The notes under the pieces: model-generated | The model's input: the letters and a program-made list of their open reading frames with translations, nothing else | The model's database searches: none | What the model was told of the DNA's origin: nothing | In this document: piece after piece, positions 7,841 through 16,402 of the stretch | Numbering within the stretch: position 1 is the first letter of the stretch | How the letters are laid out: each line of letters opens with the position of its first letter | Source: Streptomyces sp. NRRL WC-3742 | GTDB taxonomy: Bacteria > Actinomycetota > Actinomycetes > Streptomycetales > Streptomycetaceae | NCBI RefSeq assembly: GCF_000720635.1 | Contig: NZ_JOCF01000018.1 | Span: 30,095-94,094, forward strand | Length of the DNA: 64,000 nucleotides | Direction of reading: 5' to 3' | Position numbers and translations under genes: made by a program

Positions 7841-7912
7841 TCACACTTCCCTTCACATAAACGACACATCAGTACGCGGCGCATAAATGAAGGCGGACAA
7901 CGAAAAACGAAA

Positions 7913-7950
7913 AGGGGCCCCACCCGGACCGAAGTCCGAATGGGGCCCCT
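7913..7950 (-). terminator. Rho-independent terminator of rpsA
   Basis: A two-tier hairpin: outer arms AGGGGCCCCA (7913-7922) and TGGGGCCCCT (7941-7950), inner arms CGGAC/GTCCG closed by a CGAA loop. Read on the minus strand it is followed by a T-rich run (TTTTCGTTTTTCG), which places it as the terminator of rpsA, whose stop is 77 bp upstream. Confidence 0.9.
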
Positions 7951-8026
7951 CCCCTAGCTATCAGCACACCGGCTGTCAGCGCACCGGCTGTCAGCAGACG
8001 CTGTCAGCGGGCGGGAAGCGAGAGCC

Positions 8027-9517
8027 TCAGCTCTGGCCGCCGGCCAGCTTCTCGCGCAGGGCGGCCAGGGCCTCGTCGGAGGCCAGGGCGCCGGCACCCT
8101 CGTCGCTGGAGGACGAGTACGAGCCACCCGCGGCGGCGGCGACGGCGTCGCCACCCTCCTCGGCGGCCTGGGCGTCGGCCTCGCGGCTCTTGATGACCTG
8201 GGCCTGGTGCTGCTCGAAGCGGGTCTGCGCCTCGGCGTACTGGCGCTCCCACTCCTCACGCTGCTTCTCGAAGCCGGGCAGCCAGTCGTTCGCCTCGGGG
8301 TCGAAGCCCTCCGGGTAGATGTAGTTGCCCTGGTCGTCGTACGAGGCGGCCATGCCGTACAGGGTCGGGTCGAACTCGACCTCGGCCGGGTTGGCACCCA
8401 GGGCCTCGTTGGCCTGCTTGAGCGACAGGCTGATGCGACGACGCTCGAGGTCGATGTCGATGACCTTGACGAAGATCTCGTCGCCGACCTGGACGACCTG
8501 CTCCGGGATCTCGACGTGGCGCTCGGCCAGCTCGGAGATGTGGACCAGACCCTCGATGCCCTCGTCCACGCGGACGAACGCACCGAACGGAACCAGCTTG
8601 GTGACCTTACCCGGAACGACCTGGCCGATCTGGTGGGTACGGGCGAACTGCTGCCACGGGTCCTCCTGGGTCGCCTTCAGCGACAGGGAGACGCGCTCGC
8701 GGTCCATGTCAACGTCGAGAACCTCGACGGTGACCTCCTGGCCGACCTCGACAACCTCGGACGGGTGGTCGATGTGCTTCCAGGACAGCTCGGAGACGTG
8801 CACGAGGCCGTCGACGCCACCCAGGTCCACGAAGGCACCGAAGTTGACGATCGAGGAGACGACGCCGGAGCGCACCTGGCCCTTCTGCAGGGTGGTGAGG
8901 AAGGTCTGGCGGACCTCGCTCTGGGTCTGCTCCAGCCAGGCACGGCGGGACAGGACCACGTTGTTGCGGTTCTTGTCCAGCTCGATGATCTTGGCCTCGA
9001 GCTCCTTGCCCACGTAGGGCTGGAGGTCGCGGACGCGGCGCATCTCGACGAGCGAGGCCGGCAGGAAGCCACGGAGGCCGATGTCGAGGATGAGACCACC
9101 CTTGACGACCTCGATGACGGTACCGGTGACGATGCCGTCCTCTTCCTTGATCTTCTCGATCGTGCCCCAGGCACGCTCGTACTGAGCGCGCTTCTTGGAC
9201 AGGATGAGACGACCCTCCTTGTCCTCCTTCTGGAGAACCAGGGCCTCGATGTTGTCACCGACGGCGACGACCTCGTGCGGGTCAACGTCGTGCTTGATCG
9301 AGAGCTCGCGGGACGGGATGACGCCCTCGGTCTTGTAACCGATGTCGAGGAGGACCTCGTCACGGTCGACCTTCACGATGACGCCCTCGACGATGTCGCC
9401 ATCGTTGAAGTACTTGATGGTCTCGTCGATGGCGGCGAGGAACGCCTCCGCGTCGCCGATGTCGTTGACCGCGACCTGCGGGGTGGTGCTGAGGGAGGAG
9501 TCGGTGGGGCTCGTCAT
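8027..9517 (-). CDS. rpsA: 30S ribosomal protein S1
   Basis: 496 residues. Binds mRNA at the 30S platform and helps load messages with weak ribosome-binding sites. Four S1 (OB-fold) repeats are visible: GDIVEGVIVKVDRDEVLLDIGYKTEGVIP begins repeat 1 (about residue 36); EEDGIVTGTVIEVVKGGLILDIGLRGFLP repeat 2 (about 120); GQVRSGVVSSIVNFGAFVDLGGVDGLVH repeat 3 (about 208); IGQVVPGKVTKLVPFGAFVRVDEGIEGLVH repeat 4 (about 293). An acidic Ala/Ser-rich tail follows, usual in actinobacteria, which have four rather than six repeats. The ATG at 9517 gives the family N-terminus MTSPTDSS; upstream frame is non-coding. Codon use is strongly biased, as expected for a highly expressed gene. Confidence 0.98.
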   Translation of the reverse strand: MTSPTDSSLSTTPQVAVNDIGDAEAFLAAIDETIKYFNDGDIVEGVIVKVDRDEVLLDIGYKTEGVIPSRELSIKHDVDPHEVVAVGDNIEALVLQKEDKEGRLILSKKRAQYERAWGTIEKIKEEDGIVTGTVIEVVKGGLILDIGLRGFLPASLVEMRRVRDLQPYVGKELEAKIIELDKNRNNVVLSRRAWLEQTQSEVRQTFLTTLQKGQVRSGVVSSIVNFGAFVDLGGVDGLVHVSELSWKHIDHPSEVVEVGQEVTVEVLDVDMDRERVSLSLKATQEDPWQQFARTHQIGQVVPGKVTKLVPFGAFVRVDEGIEGLVHISELAERHVEIPEQVVQVGDEIFVKVIDIDLERRRISLSLKQANEALGANPAEVEFDPTLYGMAASYDDQGNYIYPEGFDPEANDWLPGFEKQREEWERQYAEAQTRFEQHQAQVIKSREADAQAAEEGGDAVAAAAGGSYSSSSDEGAGALASDEALAALREKLAGGQS

Positions 9518-9731
9518 TAGGAAAAGGGCTCCGGTACGGACATGAAGTCGTAGGTAATGCCACGCGGAGGGCCCGTATCGCTCCCACCGAAAGCCGGACA
9601 GCCAAGAAAACGGCGCACCGGGGTCTTCGCCATAGCGATAACCGGCGTCCGTCTTGCGACCGTGGGGTCTTCGACAGAATGCGAGCGCGACCTGCTCCGT
9701 CCGAGGCGCGCAGGCCCGCAGCGCAACTTGT

Positions 9732-9760
9732 AGCATACGGGGACGGCCGGGCACGGTCAA
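9732..9760 (-). promoter_or_regulatory. Vegetative promoter of rpsA
   Basis: On the minus strand TTGACC (9760-9755) is followed after exactly 17 bp by TATGCT (9737-9732), a near-consensus housekeeping-sigma promoter. Initiation about 7 bp downstream gives a leader of roughly 200 nt before the rpsA start at 9517, long for a streptomycete gene and a possible site for S1 autoregulation. The rest of the spacer 9518-9931 shows nothing else I can interpret. Confidence 0.75.
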
Positions 9761-9931
9761 TGCCGAAGGTCGGCAAGACGGTGGAGCCCGGTACGGATCA
9801 GGTCTTATCCTCCGATGGCGCACCTCGCGGCGACGCCCTGGAGGGACCCTTCCCCGGATGCCACCACCAGGACTCCGGCCCTCACGGGCCGGGTCGCGGC
9901 AGCGGCGCTTCCGCAGACCACACCCTACGCG

Positions 9932-10810
9932 ATGGGCATTATCACCGTGGCCACCACCCCCCAGTCCGAACTCCCGTCCGAACTCCCGTCCGAGCTCCGC
10001 GATCTTGACGACGACGGCGACGACGCGGTAAGGCGGCAGGCCGGAACCGGTGAGAGCAGCCGCGCGAGCCGGCACTGGTGGGACCGCAACGCCGACGAAT
10101 ACCAGGACGAGCACGGGGAGTTCCTCGGCGACGACCGCTTCACCTGGTGCCCCGAGGGCCTCGACGAATCCTCCGTGCACCTGCTGGGTCCCGTCGAGGG
10201 CAGGGACGTCCTGGAGATCGGCGCCGGCGCCGCCCAGTGCTCGCGGTGGCTGCGCGCCCAGGGAGCGCGGCCCGTCGCCCTCGACATCTCCCACCGGCAG
10301 CTCCAGCACTCCCTGCGCATCGACCTCGCGCGGGGCGCCACGCCCGTCGCGGTCGTCCAGGCCGACGCGGCGGTGCTGCCCTTCGCCGCCTCCTCGTTCG
10401 ACATCGCCTGCTCCGCGTACGGGGCCGTGCCGTTCAGCGCCGACACCGCCGCCCTGATGCGCGAGGTGCACCGGGTGCTGCGGCCCGGCGGGCGGTGGGT
10501 GTTCTCCGTGACCCACCCGATCCGGTGGGCGTTCCCCGACGAGCCGGGGGTCGAGGGGCTCACGGCGCTCTCCTCCTACTTCGACCGCACCCCGTACGTG
10601 GAGGAGGACGAGCAGGGGCGCGCCAGCTACGTCGAGCACCACCGCACCGTCGGGGACCGGGTACGGGAGCTGGTCGGCGCCGGGTTCCGGCTGGTCGACC
10701 TGGTCGAGCCGGAGTGGCCGGAGGGGCTGGAGCAGGAGTGGGGCGGCTGGTCGCCGCTGCGCGGGCGGCTGATCCCGGGGACGGCGATCTTCGTGGCGGA
10801 GCGTCCGTGA
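9932..10810 (+). CDS. Class I SAM-dependent methyltransferase
   Basis: About 292 residues from the ATG at 9932 (an in-frame ATG at 9815 gives a low-complexity extension without support). A Methyltransf_11-type Rossmann fold: SAM-binding motif I VLEIGAGAAQCSRWL, motif II acidic residue in ARPVALDISHRQL, motif III-like ADAAVLPFAASSFDIACSAYG, and VHRVLRPGGRWVFSVTHP as motif IV/V. The conserved upstream SRHWWDRNADEYQDEHGEFLGD is seen in actinobacterial small-molecule methyltransferases of unknown substrate. Its stop overlaps the GTG of hrpB (GTGA), so the two are translationally coupled. It diverges from rpsA. Confidence 0.9.
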   Translation: MGIITVATTPQSELPSELPSELRDLDDDGDDAVRRQAGTGESSRASRHWWDRNADEYQDEHGEFLGDDRFTWCPEGLDESSVHLLGPVEGRDVLEIGAGAAQCSRWLRAQGARPVALDISHRQLQHSLRIDLARGATPVAVVQADAAVLPFAASSFDIACSAYGAVPFSADTAALMREVHRVLRPGGRWVFSVTHPIRWAFPDEPGVEGLTALSSYFDRTPYVEEDEQGRASYVEHHRTVGDRVRELVGAGFRLVDLVEPEWPEGLEQEWGGWSPLRGRLIPGTAIFVAERP

Positions 10811-13314
10811 ACCCTGCGTGGCGCTCACTGCCCGTCCGCGACGCCCTGCCCGCGCTGCACGAGGCGCTGGACTCGCGCGGCGTCGCCGTACTCGCGGCGC
10901 CGCCGGGGACGGGGAAGACCACGCTGGTGCCGCTGGCCCTGGCGGGGCTGCTCCCGTCCGGGGTCGTACGGCGCGTGCTCGTCGCCGAACCGCGCCGCCT
11001 CGCCGTCCGGGCCGCCGCCCGGCGGATGGCCTGGCTGCTCGGCTCCTCCGTCGGGCGCGAGGTCGGGTACACCGTGCGCGGGGACCGTAAGGTCGGACCC
11101 TCGACCGTCATCGAGGTGGTCACGACGGGCGTCCTGCTGCAACGGCTGCAGCGGGACCAGGAGTTGCCGGGCGTCGACGTCGTCGTCCTCGACGAGTGCC
11201 ACGAACGCCACCTCGACGCCGACACCGCGCTCGCCTTCCTCCTCGACGTACGGGCGGCGCTGCGGCCCGAACTGCGGCTGGTCTGCGCCTCGGCGACCTC
11301 CGACACCGCCGCCTGGGCCGAACTGCTCGGCGGGGCACCGGTGGTGGAGGCGCACGGGGTGTCCCACCCGGTGGACGTGGTGTGGGCACCGCCGCCGCGT
11401 GCGGTGCGGCCCGCGCACGGGACGCGGGTGGACTTCGCGCTGCTCGACCACGTCGCCTCGGTGGTGCGGCGGGCGCTGGGCGAACGCGACGGCGACGTCC
11501 TCTGCTTCCTCCCCGGCGTCGGCGAGATCGCCCGCGTCGCCGGGCAGCTGTCCGACCTGCCCGTCGACGTCCTCCAACTCCACGGCCGAGCACCCCAGTC
11601 CGTCCAGGACGCCGCCCTCGCCCCCTCGCCCTCCCGACGGGTCGTCCTGTCCACCGCCGTTGCCGAGTCCTCCCTCACCGTCCCGGGCGTGAGGGTCGTC
11701 GTCGACGCCGGACTCGCCCGCGAGCCGCGCACCGACCACGCGCGCGGCCTCTCCGCCCTCGTCACCGTCCGCGCCTCCCTCGCCGCCGCCCGCCAACGCG
11801 CGGGCCGCGCCGGACGCGAGGCCCCCGGCACGGTCTACCGCTGCTGGCACGAGGCCGAGGACGCCCGCGCCGCCCGCTTCCCCACACCCGAGATCGCCCT
11901 CGCCGACCTCACCTCCTTCGCCCTCCAGGCCGCCTGCTGGGGCGACCCCGACGCCACGGGCCTCGCCCTGCCCGACGCCCCGCCCGCCGGAGCCATGGCC
12001 GCCGCCCGGCAAACCCTCATCGCCCTCGGCGCCGTCTCCCCCGACGGGCGGGCCACCGCACGCGGCACCCGCCTCGCCCGTACGGGGCTGCACCCCCGCC
12101 TCGCCCGTGCCCTGCTCGACGGAGCCCCCGCCGTCGGTTCCCGCCGCGCCGCCGAAGTCGTCGCGCTCCTCTCCGAGGAACCCCCGCGCGCCCTCGGCGA
12201 CGACCTCGGGGCGGTCTGGCGTACGGTCCGCTCCTCCAACGACCCCTATGCGGGCCGCTGGCGCGACGAAGTCCGCCGCCTCGAGCGCGCCACCGACTCC
12301 TCGCCTGCCACTTCTCTCCCCGACCCCACCGCCGCCGGCCTGGTCGTAGCCCTCGCCTTCCCCGAACGCATCGCCCGCGCCCGCGTCGACAAGCCCGCCC
12401 CCGGCGAGCGCAGCCCGTACCTCATGGCCTCCGGCACCGCCGCCGAACTCCCCCCGGACACCCGCCTCGGCGCCCTCCCCTGGCTCGCCGTAGCCGTCGC
12501 CGACCGCCCGGCAGGATCCCCGTCCGCCCGCATCCGCCACGCGGCAGCCCTCGACGAGGACACCGCCCGCCTCGCGGGGGCGCCGCTGCTCACCACCCGC
12601 GAGGAAGTCCACTGGGACACCCGGCGCGGGGACGTCGTCTCACGGCAGGTCGACTCCCTGGGCGCCGTCGAACTCTCCGCGTCCCCGCTGGGCCGCCCCG
12701 CCCCCACCCTCATCCGCGCCGCGTTGCTCGACGGCCTCACCCGCGAAGGCGTCAGCACCCTCCTCACCTTCCCCACCAACCTCCGCGAGCGCCTGGCGTT
12801 CCTCCACACCGCCCTCGGCGACCCGTGGCCCGACGTCTCCGACGCTTCGCTGCTGGCCCGCGCCGACGAGTGGCTCGAACCCGAGCTATCGCGCGCCCGC
12901 CGCCGCTCCGACCTCACCCGCATAGACACCACGTCCGCCCTCCAACGCCTCCTCCCCTGGGCCACCGGAGAAGCAGGCCGCCTGGACGAGTTGGCCCCGG
13001 AACGCATCACCGTCCCCACCGGCTCCAAGATCCGCATCGACTACACCACCAACCCCCCGGTCCTGGCAGTGAAGCTGCAAGAACTCTTCGGCTGGACCAC
13101 CACCCCGGCCTTGGCAGGCGGACGAGTCCCCCTCACCATCCACCTCCTCTCCCCCGCCGGCCGCCCCACAGCCGTGACCAGCGACCTCGCCTCCTTCTGG
13201 CACACCGGCTACAAAGCCGTCCGCGCAGACCTGCGAGGCCGCTACCCCCGCCACCCCTGGCCCGAAGACCCCACCACGGCAGAACCCACCCGCCGCACCA
13301 ACGCGAGGAAGTAG
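10807..13314 (+). CDS. hrpB: ATP-dependent RNA helicase HrpB
   Basis: 835 residues, DEAH/RHA-type superfamily 2 helicase. Motif I LAAPPGTGKTTLVPLAL (about residues 30-46), Ia VAEPRRLAVRAAARRMA, Ib TTGVLLQRLQ, motif II VVVLDECHERHLD (a DECH variant), motif III CASATSDTAAW, motif V VVLSTAVAESSLTVPGV, motif VI RQRAGRAGREAPGTVYR. The C-terminal half carries the HA2 region and the HrpB-specific domain ending KLQELFGW...HLLSPAGRPTAVTSDLASFW..GYK..R.DLRGRYPRHPWPEDP, diagnostic of HrpB. GTG start overlaps the methyltransferase stop by 4 bp. In E. coli HrpB is dispensable; a role in ribosome biogenesis or RNA remodelling is inferred. Confidence 0.96.
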   Translation: MNPAWRSLPVRDALPALHEALDSRGVAVLAAPPGTGKTTLVPLALAGLLPSGVVRRVLVAEPRRLAVRAAARRMAWLLGSSVGREVGYTVRGDRKVGPSTVIEVVTTGVLLQRLQRDQELPGVDVVVLDECHERHLDADTALAFLLDVRAALRPELRLVCASATSDTAAWAELLGGAPVVEAHGVSHPVDVVWAPPPRAVRPAHGTRVDFALLDHVASVVRRALGERDGDVLCFLPGVGEIARVAGQLSDLPVDVLQLHGRAPQSVQDAALAPSPSRRVVLSTAVAESSLTVPGVRVVVDAGLAREPRTDHARGLSALVTVRASLAAARQRAGRAGREAPGTVYRCWHEAEDARAARFPTPEIALADLTSFALQAACWGDPDATGLALPDAPPAGAMAAARQTLIALGAVSPDGRATARGTRLARTGLHPRLARALLDGAPAVGSRRAAEVVALLSEEPPRALGDDLGAVWRTVRSSNDPYAGRWRDEVRRLERATDSSPATSLPDPTAAGLVVALAFPERIARARVDKPAPGERSPYLMASGTAAELPPDTRLGALPWLAVAVADRPAGSPSARIRHAAALDEDTARLAGAPLLTTREEVHWDTRRGDVVSRQVDSLGAVELSASPLGRPAPTLIRAALLDGLTREGVSTLLTFPTNLRERLAFLHTALGDPWPDVSDASLLARADEWLEPELSRARRRSDLTRIDTTSALQRLLPWATGEAGRLDELAPERITVPTGSKIRIDYTTNPPVLAVKLQELFGWTTTPALAGGRVPLTIHLLSPAGRPTAVTSDLASFWHTGYKAVRADLRGRYPRHPWPEDPTTAEPTRRTNARK

Positions 13315-13333
13315 CAACGAAGAGGCCCCGCCG

Positions 13334-13783
13334 TTACAGCAGGTGCCGGCCGTCATGCGTCCGCACACTCGGTGCGGCGTCATCCCGCAGCCCGTCCAGG
13401 ACACGTACCGCATAGACCTCGGCCATGCGATCGGAGACCTCCTCCGGCGTGAGCCAGGCGACCTCGACCGACTCCGTCGAGAGGCGCATCGCCTCGTTCT
13501 CCGGTCGGCAACGAAAGACGAGGGCGACGATCCCCCGACTCACGTTCTTGTAGACGCCGGTCAGCCGCTCGACGCCGACCTTGATCCCGGTCTCCTCGTA
13601 GACCTCGCGGCACACCCCGTCCTCGACGGACTCATCCAGCTCCAGGACGCCACCCGGCGGCTCCCAAGTCCCGTTGTCAGCCCGCCGAATCGCCAACACA
13701 CGGCCGTCCTCCCGCACCACCACCCCGGCGACGGACACCGAGTGGAGCGGCGTTGACCGGGAGTTCTCCGCGCTGTTACTCAT
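13334..13783 (-). CDS. NUDIX hydrolase
   Basis: 149 residues. The Nudix box is clear: GGVLELDESVEDGVCREVYEETGI conforms to Gx5Ex7REUxEExGU (starting about residue 45), so it should hydrolyse a nucleoside diphosphate linked to another group. The N-terminal strands SVAGVVVREDGRVLAIRRADNGTWEPP and the C-terminal MAEVYAVRVLDGL are standard. The start ATG at 13783 lacks a good ribosome-binding site; the frame continues upstream without protein-like sequence. Convergent with hrpB (19-bp gap). Substrate unknown. Confidence 0.92.
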   Translation of the reverse strand: MSNSAENSRSTPLHSVSVAGVVVREDGRVLAIRRADNGTWEPPGGVLELDESVEDGVCREVYEETGIKVGVERLTGVYKNVSRGIVALVFRCRPENEAMRLSTESVEVAWLTPEEVSDRMAEVYAVRVLDGLRDDAAPSVRTHDGRHLL

Positions 13784-13859
13784 GCGCAGGAGGATAGGAG
13801 CTCGAAGTTGGACGACGAGCTCGGCGACGTTCGTCTGAGGATGTAGCAGCGCAGAAGGC

Positions 13860-13902
13860 CCGTTGCGTGGGAAGTCGGCCACACCGACTTCCCACGCAAC
13901 GG
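13860..13902. terminator. Strong hairpin with GGGAAGTCGG core
   Basis: CCGTTGCGTGGGAAGTCGG (13860-13878) and its perfect complement (13884-13902) form a 19-bp stem with a 5-nt loop. It looks like a factor-independent terminator, yet it lies between divergent starts (NUDIX at 13783, methyltransferase remnant at 14021), where a terminator is not expected. It shares its core with the hairpin at 15039-15071. Confidence 0.7.
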
Positions 13903-14020
13903 CCCTGCCCTGCACGGGCCGACCGTGATACCAACGCCAGGAGGTAAGGGAAGCCCAACGGGTACGGTCACAGGCAGGCCACTCCACCGCAGGCTCGGGT
14001 GACGACGGAGGACACCGCAA

Positions 14021-15030
14021 GTGACGCTCGCGCCGCCCGAGCAGCCGGGGCGGCCCTTCCCCGTCGCCGACGCATGGGCCCCGGCCTTCGATGCCGTTCC
14101 ACGCGCCCTCTTCCTTCCGGACCTGGTCTGGGCGCACGACATGACCACCGGGACCAGCCGGGCCGTCGACCGGACCGAGGACGAGCGGGGCTGGCTCACT
14201 GCGGCCGCTGCGGACATTCCGATCGTCACCCAATGGGACGACGGCGAGCGCCAGGGCACCGAGCCCGGCTCGGTACCGACCAGTTCGGCCTCGATGCCCT
14301 CGCTGGTCGCCTCGATGCTGGACGACCTGCGGGCCGAGCCGGGAATGCGGGTACTGGAGCTGGGCACCGGCACCGGCACCGGGTGGAACGCCGCGCTACT
14401 CGGCCACCGGCTCGGCGACGCGAACGTGACCACGGTCGAGATCGACCCGCGGATCTCCGCCCGGGCCCGGGCCGCCCTGCACGCGGCCGGTCACCGGCCG
14501 ACCGTCGTGTGCGCGGACGGCGCGCTCGGCTGGAAGGCCGGCGCGCCGTACGACCGGATCACCGCCACCTTCGGGCTGCGCGCCGTTCGGCACCCACTAC
14601 TCCAACGCCGACGCCGTGGTCCGCCTCACCGTCCGCGGCGACGGCACCGCCACCGGCCCGTTCCTCCAGCCGGTGGAGTTCATGAAGATGCGCGCCCAAC
14701 GCCTGCGGTGGCCGCAGAACCCCGCCGCCGGCGGCACCGTCGCCGGGCACACCACCACCGCCGTCCTGCCGCCCCATGGCAGGTTCGACCCGTTCCCGTT
14801 CCCGTTCGCGGCCGGCCTGCGCCTGCGCGACGTCACCCACGCCGTCCAGCCGCGGACGGCGCCCGCACCCTGTGGCTCTACTCCCTCACCACCCCCGCCT
14901 GTGGGACGACTTCGAGCGGACCCTCACCTGGTGGCACGGGACGGGCGAACCCGGGATCGAGCGCCTCGGGCTGACCGTCACGCCGGACGGCTGGCACGCC
15001 TGGCTCGACGACCCGGCCCGGGCGATCTGA
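14021..15030 (+). pseudogene. Decayed PIMT-like O-methyltransferase
   Basis: Three reading frames carry consecutive parts of one protein. Frame 1 (from the GTG at 14021 to about 14587) has the N-terminus PRALFLPDLVW...DIPIVTQWDDG...VPTSSASMPSLVASML and SAM motif I VLELGTGTGTGWNAALL. Frame 2 (about 14586-14870) resumes at FGTHYSNADAVVRLTVRGDG, missing the roughly 20 residues that normally contain the proline/PGG strand. Frame 3 (about 14895-15030) holds the end LWDDFERTLTWWHGTGEPG...GWHAWLDDP. So there is one internal deletion plus at least one further frameshift. Intact relatives are L-isoaspartyl-methyltransferase-like enzymes that in actinomycetes often accompany RiPP or ATP-grasp-modified peptide genes; none is present here. 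Confidence 0.85.
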
Positions 15031-15038
15031 TGGCCTCG

Positions 15039-15071
15039 GCGCGGGAAGTCGGCCGGGCCGACTTCCCGCGC
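15039..15071. terminator. Palindromic hairpin, GGGAAGTCGGCC core
   Basis: GCGCGGGAAGTCGGCC (15039-15054), one central G, then the exact complement (15056-15071). It sits between the convergent ends of the methyltransferase remnant and the GNAT gene, so a bidirectional terminator is the natural reading. The core GGGAAGTCGGCC recurs in the hairpin at 13860-13902. Confidence 0.8.
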
Positions 15072-15077
15072 ACACGG

Positions 15078-15848
15078 TCACGCATCGCGCAGGGAGGCCC
15101 ACCAGGTGGAGGGGGAGGCGAGTTCGTAGCCCAGGGACTCGTAGAGGGGGCGGCCCAGCTTGGAGGCGGTGAGGGTGGCGGGGTGGTCCGCCATGTGGGC
15201 GAGGGCGCCGAGCATGACGGCGCGGCCCGCGCCGCGGGAGCGGAAGGCGGAGGAGGTGCCGACCCAGTAGTGGCTGCCGATGCCGTCGGCGACGACGCTG
15301 ATGCAGGCGCCTGCCGGGGCGCCGTCGATCGAGGCGAGGAAGACGTCGACGCCGGGCTGTTCGACGAGCGCCCGCGGGAAGAGCTCGCCGCCGCGGTGGG
15401 GCTGGAAGCCGTCCAGGTCGAAGCTGTCGATCACGACCCGTTCGGCGGCCTCGAGGTCCTCGGGCTTCCGGGCGCGGACGACGTCCAGGGCGGGGGCGGC
15501 GACGGGCGCGGGGAGGCGCAGCATGATCGGCATCTGCCAGTTGCGCATCGGCAGGTGGTTGAGGTCGGTGGAGCTGTACGGGTCCTCGGCGGTGACCGGG
15601 CCGGCCGCGCGGCGGACCAGGTCGGTCAGCTCGGCGAGTTCGTCGGGGGTCAGGTCGGGTTCCTGGACGAGGATGCGGGTGCCGGCGCGCTCATCGCCCT
15701 CGACCGCGAGGAATCCTCGGCGCCGGATGACCTGGTGTCCCCGGCTGAGGCCCGTGGCGGCCCAGAAGGCGGCGGAGTTGCGGGCCTGGCGCGTGGGGGC
15801 GTCGGCGAGGGTCACGGCCTGGTCGGGGGCGGTGGATCTTGTTGTCAT
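15078..15848 (-). CDS. GNAT family N-acetyltransferase
   Basis: 256 residues from the ATG at 15848; an in-frame upstream ATG at 15899 would run through a stable hairpin and adds unconvincing sequence. The C-terminal half holds the GNAT fold: VVRARKPEDLEAAERVVIDSFDLDGFQPHRG opens it, ASIDGAPAGACISVVADGIGSHYWVGT forms the central strands, and SSAFRSRGAGRAVMLGALAHM is the acetyl-CoA loop, followed by ASKLGRPLYESLGYE (motif B with the conserved Y-x-x-L-G-Y/F). The N-terminal approximately 110 residues look like a divergent second GNAT-like domain. Substrate unknown. Confidence 0.85.
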   Translation of the reverse strand: MTTRSTAPDQAVTLADAPTRQARNSAAFWAATGLSRGHQVIRRRGFLAVEGDERAGTRILVQEPDLTPDELAELTDLVRRAAGPVTAEDPYSSTDLNHLPMRNWQMPIMLRLPAPVAAPALDVVRARKPEDLEAAERVVIDSFDLDGFQPHRGGELFPRALVEQPGVDVFLASIDGAPAGACISVVADGIGSHYWVGTSSAFRSRGAGRAVMLGALAHMADHPATLTASKLGRPLYESLGYELASPSTWWASLRDA

Positions 15849-15862
15849 TGTGCCTACGGTAG

Positions 15863-15898
15863 TGGGAGATTGGCCCGGTTTCACGGGCCAATTTCCCA
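15863..15898. repeat. 14-bp imperfect hairpin upstream of the GNAT gene
   Basis: TGGGAGATTGGCCC (15863-15876) pairs with GGGCCAATTTCCCA (15885-15898) with one G-T mismatch and an 8-nt loop. It lies 15 bp before the GNAT start at 15848, in the leader or promoter, so it could act as an operator or attenuator-type stem rather than a simple terminator; it could also end transcripts of the broken gene upstream (stop at 15925). Confidence 0.65.
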
Positions 15899-15924
15899 TG
15901 AGGTGACTGGGCCACCGCCCGGCT

Positions 15925-16361
15925 TCAGCCGTAGTAGTCGGTGATGTAGTAGATGATGTCGTTCCGGTAGTGGTTGCCCTGGATGTCGTAGAAGTTGCCG
16001 CCTCGGATGGTGAGGCCGACGCCGTCGGGATCGGAGTCGACGCGCGGGGCGGACGGGCTGATGACGTTGTTGCCGCGGGGCACGCCCTGGGGGGCGGTGG
16101 ACTCGGCGGCGTAGGTCAGGCGGTTGTCGGGCGGACGGCCGAGCCGGAGCCGCCGATGTTCTGCGTGCGGAACGGGATGGCCGAACTCCAGCGCCAGCGA
16201 TGGTGGTTGGGCTCGCCGGGGTCGGCGAGGGTCTGGCCCCGGATGTCGCCGTTCTGTCCGGTGTGCCAGGTCCAGAGCCGGCCGCGGAACGAGGTGAACG
16301 TGGGTGCGGCGTAGGTGACGCCGCCGATGCGGTGGAACGGGCGACCGTTCCGATCACGCAT
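15925..16361 (-). pseudogene. Frameshifted remnant of a secreted/beta-rich protein
   Basis: Two minus-strand frames join into one protein-like sequence. The first (16361-16116) reads RNGRPFHRIGGVTYAAPTF then WTWHTGQNGDIRGQTLADPG and PFRTQNIGGSGSAVRP before a stop; the second picks up with DNRLTYAAESTAPQGVPRG and ends DIIYYITDYYG with TGA at 15925-15927. A single-base slip near 16125 would restore one frame. The Tyr/Asn/Gly-rich, low-Lys composition is that of an extracellular beta-structured domain, but I do not recognise the family. No signal peptide is found upstream, so the N-terminus is also missing. Confidence 0.55.
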
Positions 16362-16402
16362 TCCGGTCGACAGGGCGTGGCCGGGTGGCGGAGAGTCGGA
16401 TC

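Noticed and set aside
8027..10828. A 933-codon minus-strand frame covering rpsA and the whole methyltransferase region
   Set aside because: Only 8027-9517 is protein-like (S1). The upstream extension is antisense to the methyltransferase and crosses the rpsA promoter; it is a stop-free GC artefact.
13784..14233. N-terminal extension of the NUDIX protein
   Set aside because: The open frame passes through the 19-bp hairpin and antisense to the methyltransferase remnant; the Nudix fold starts normally at the ATG 13783.
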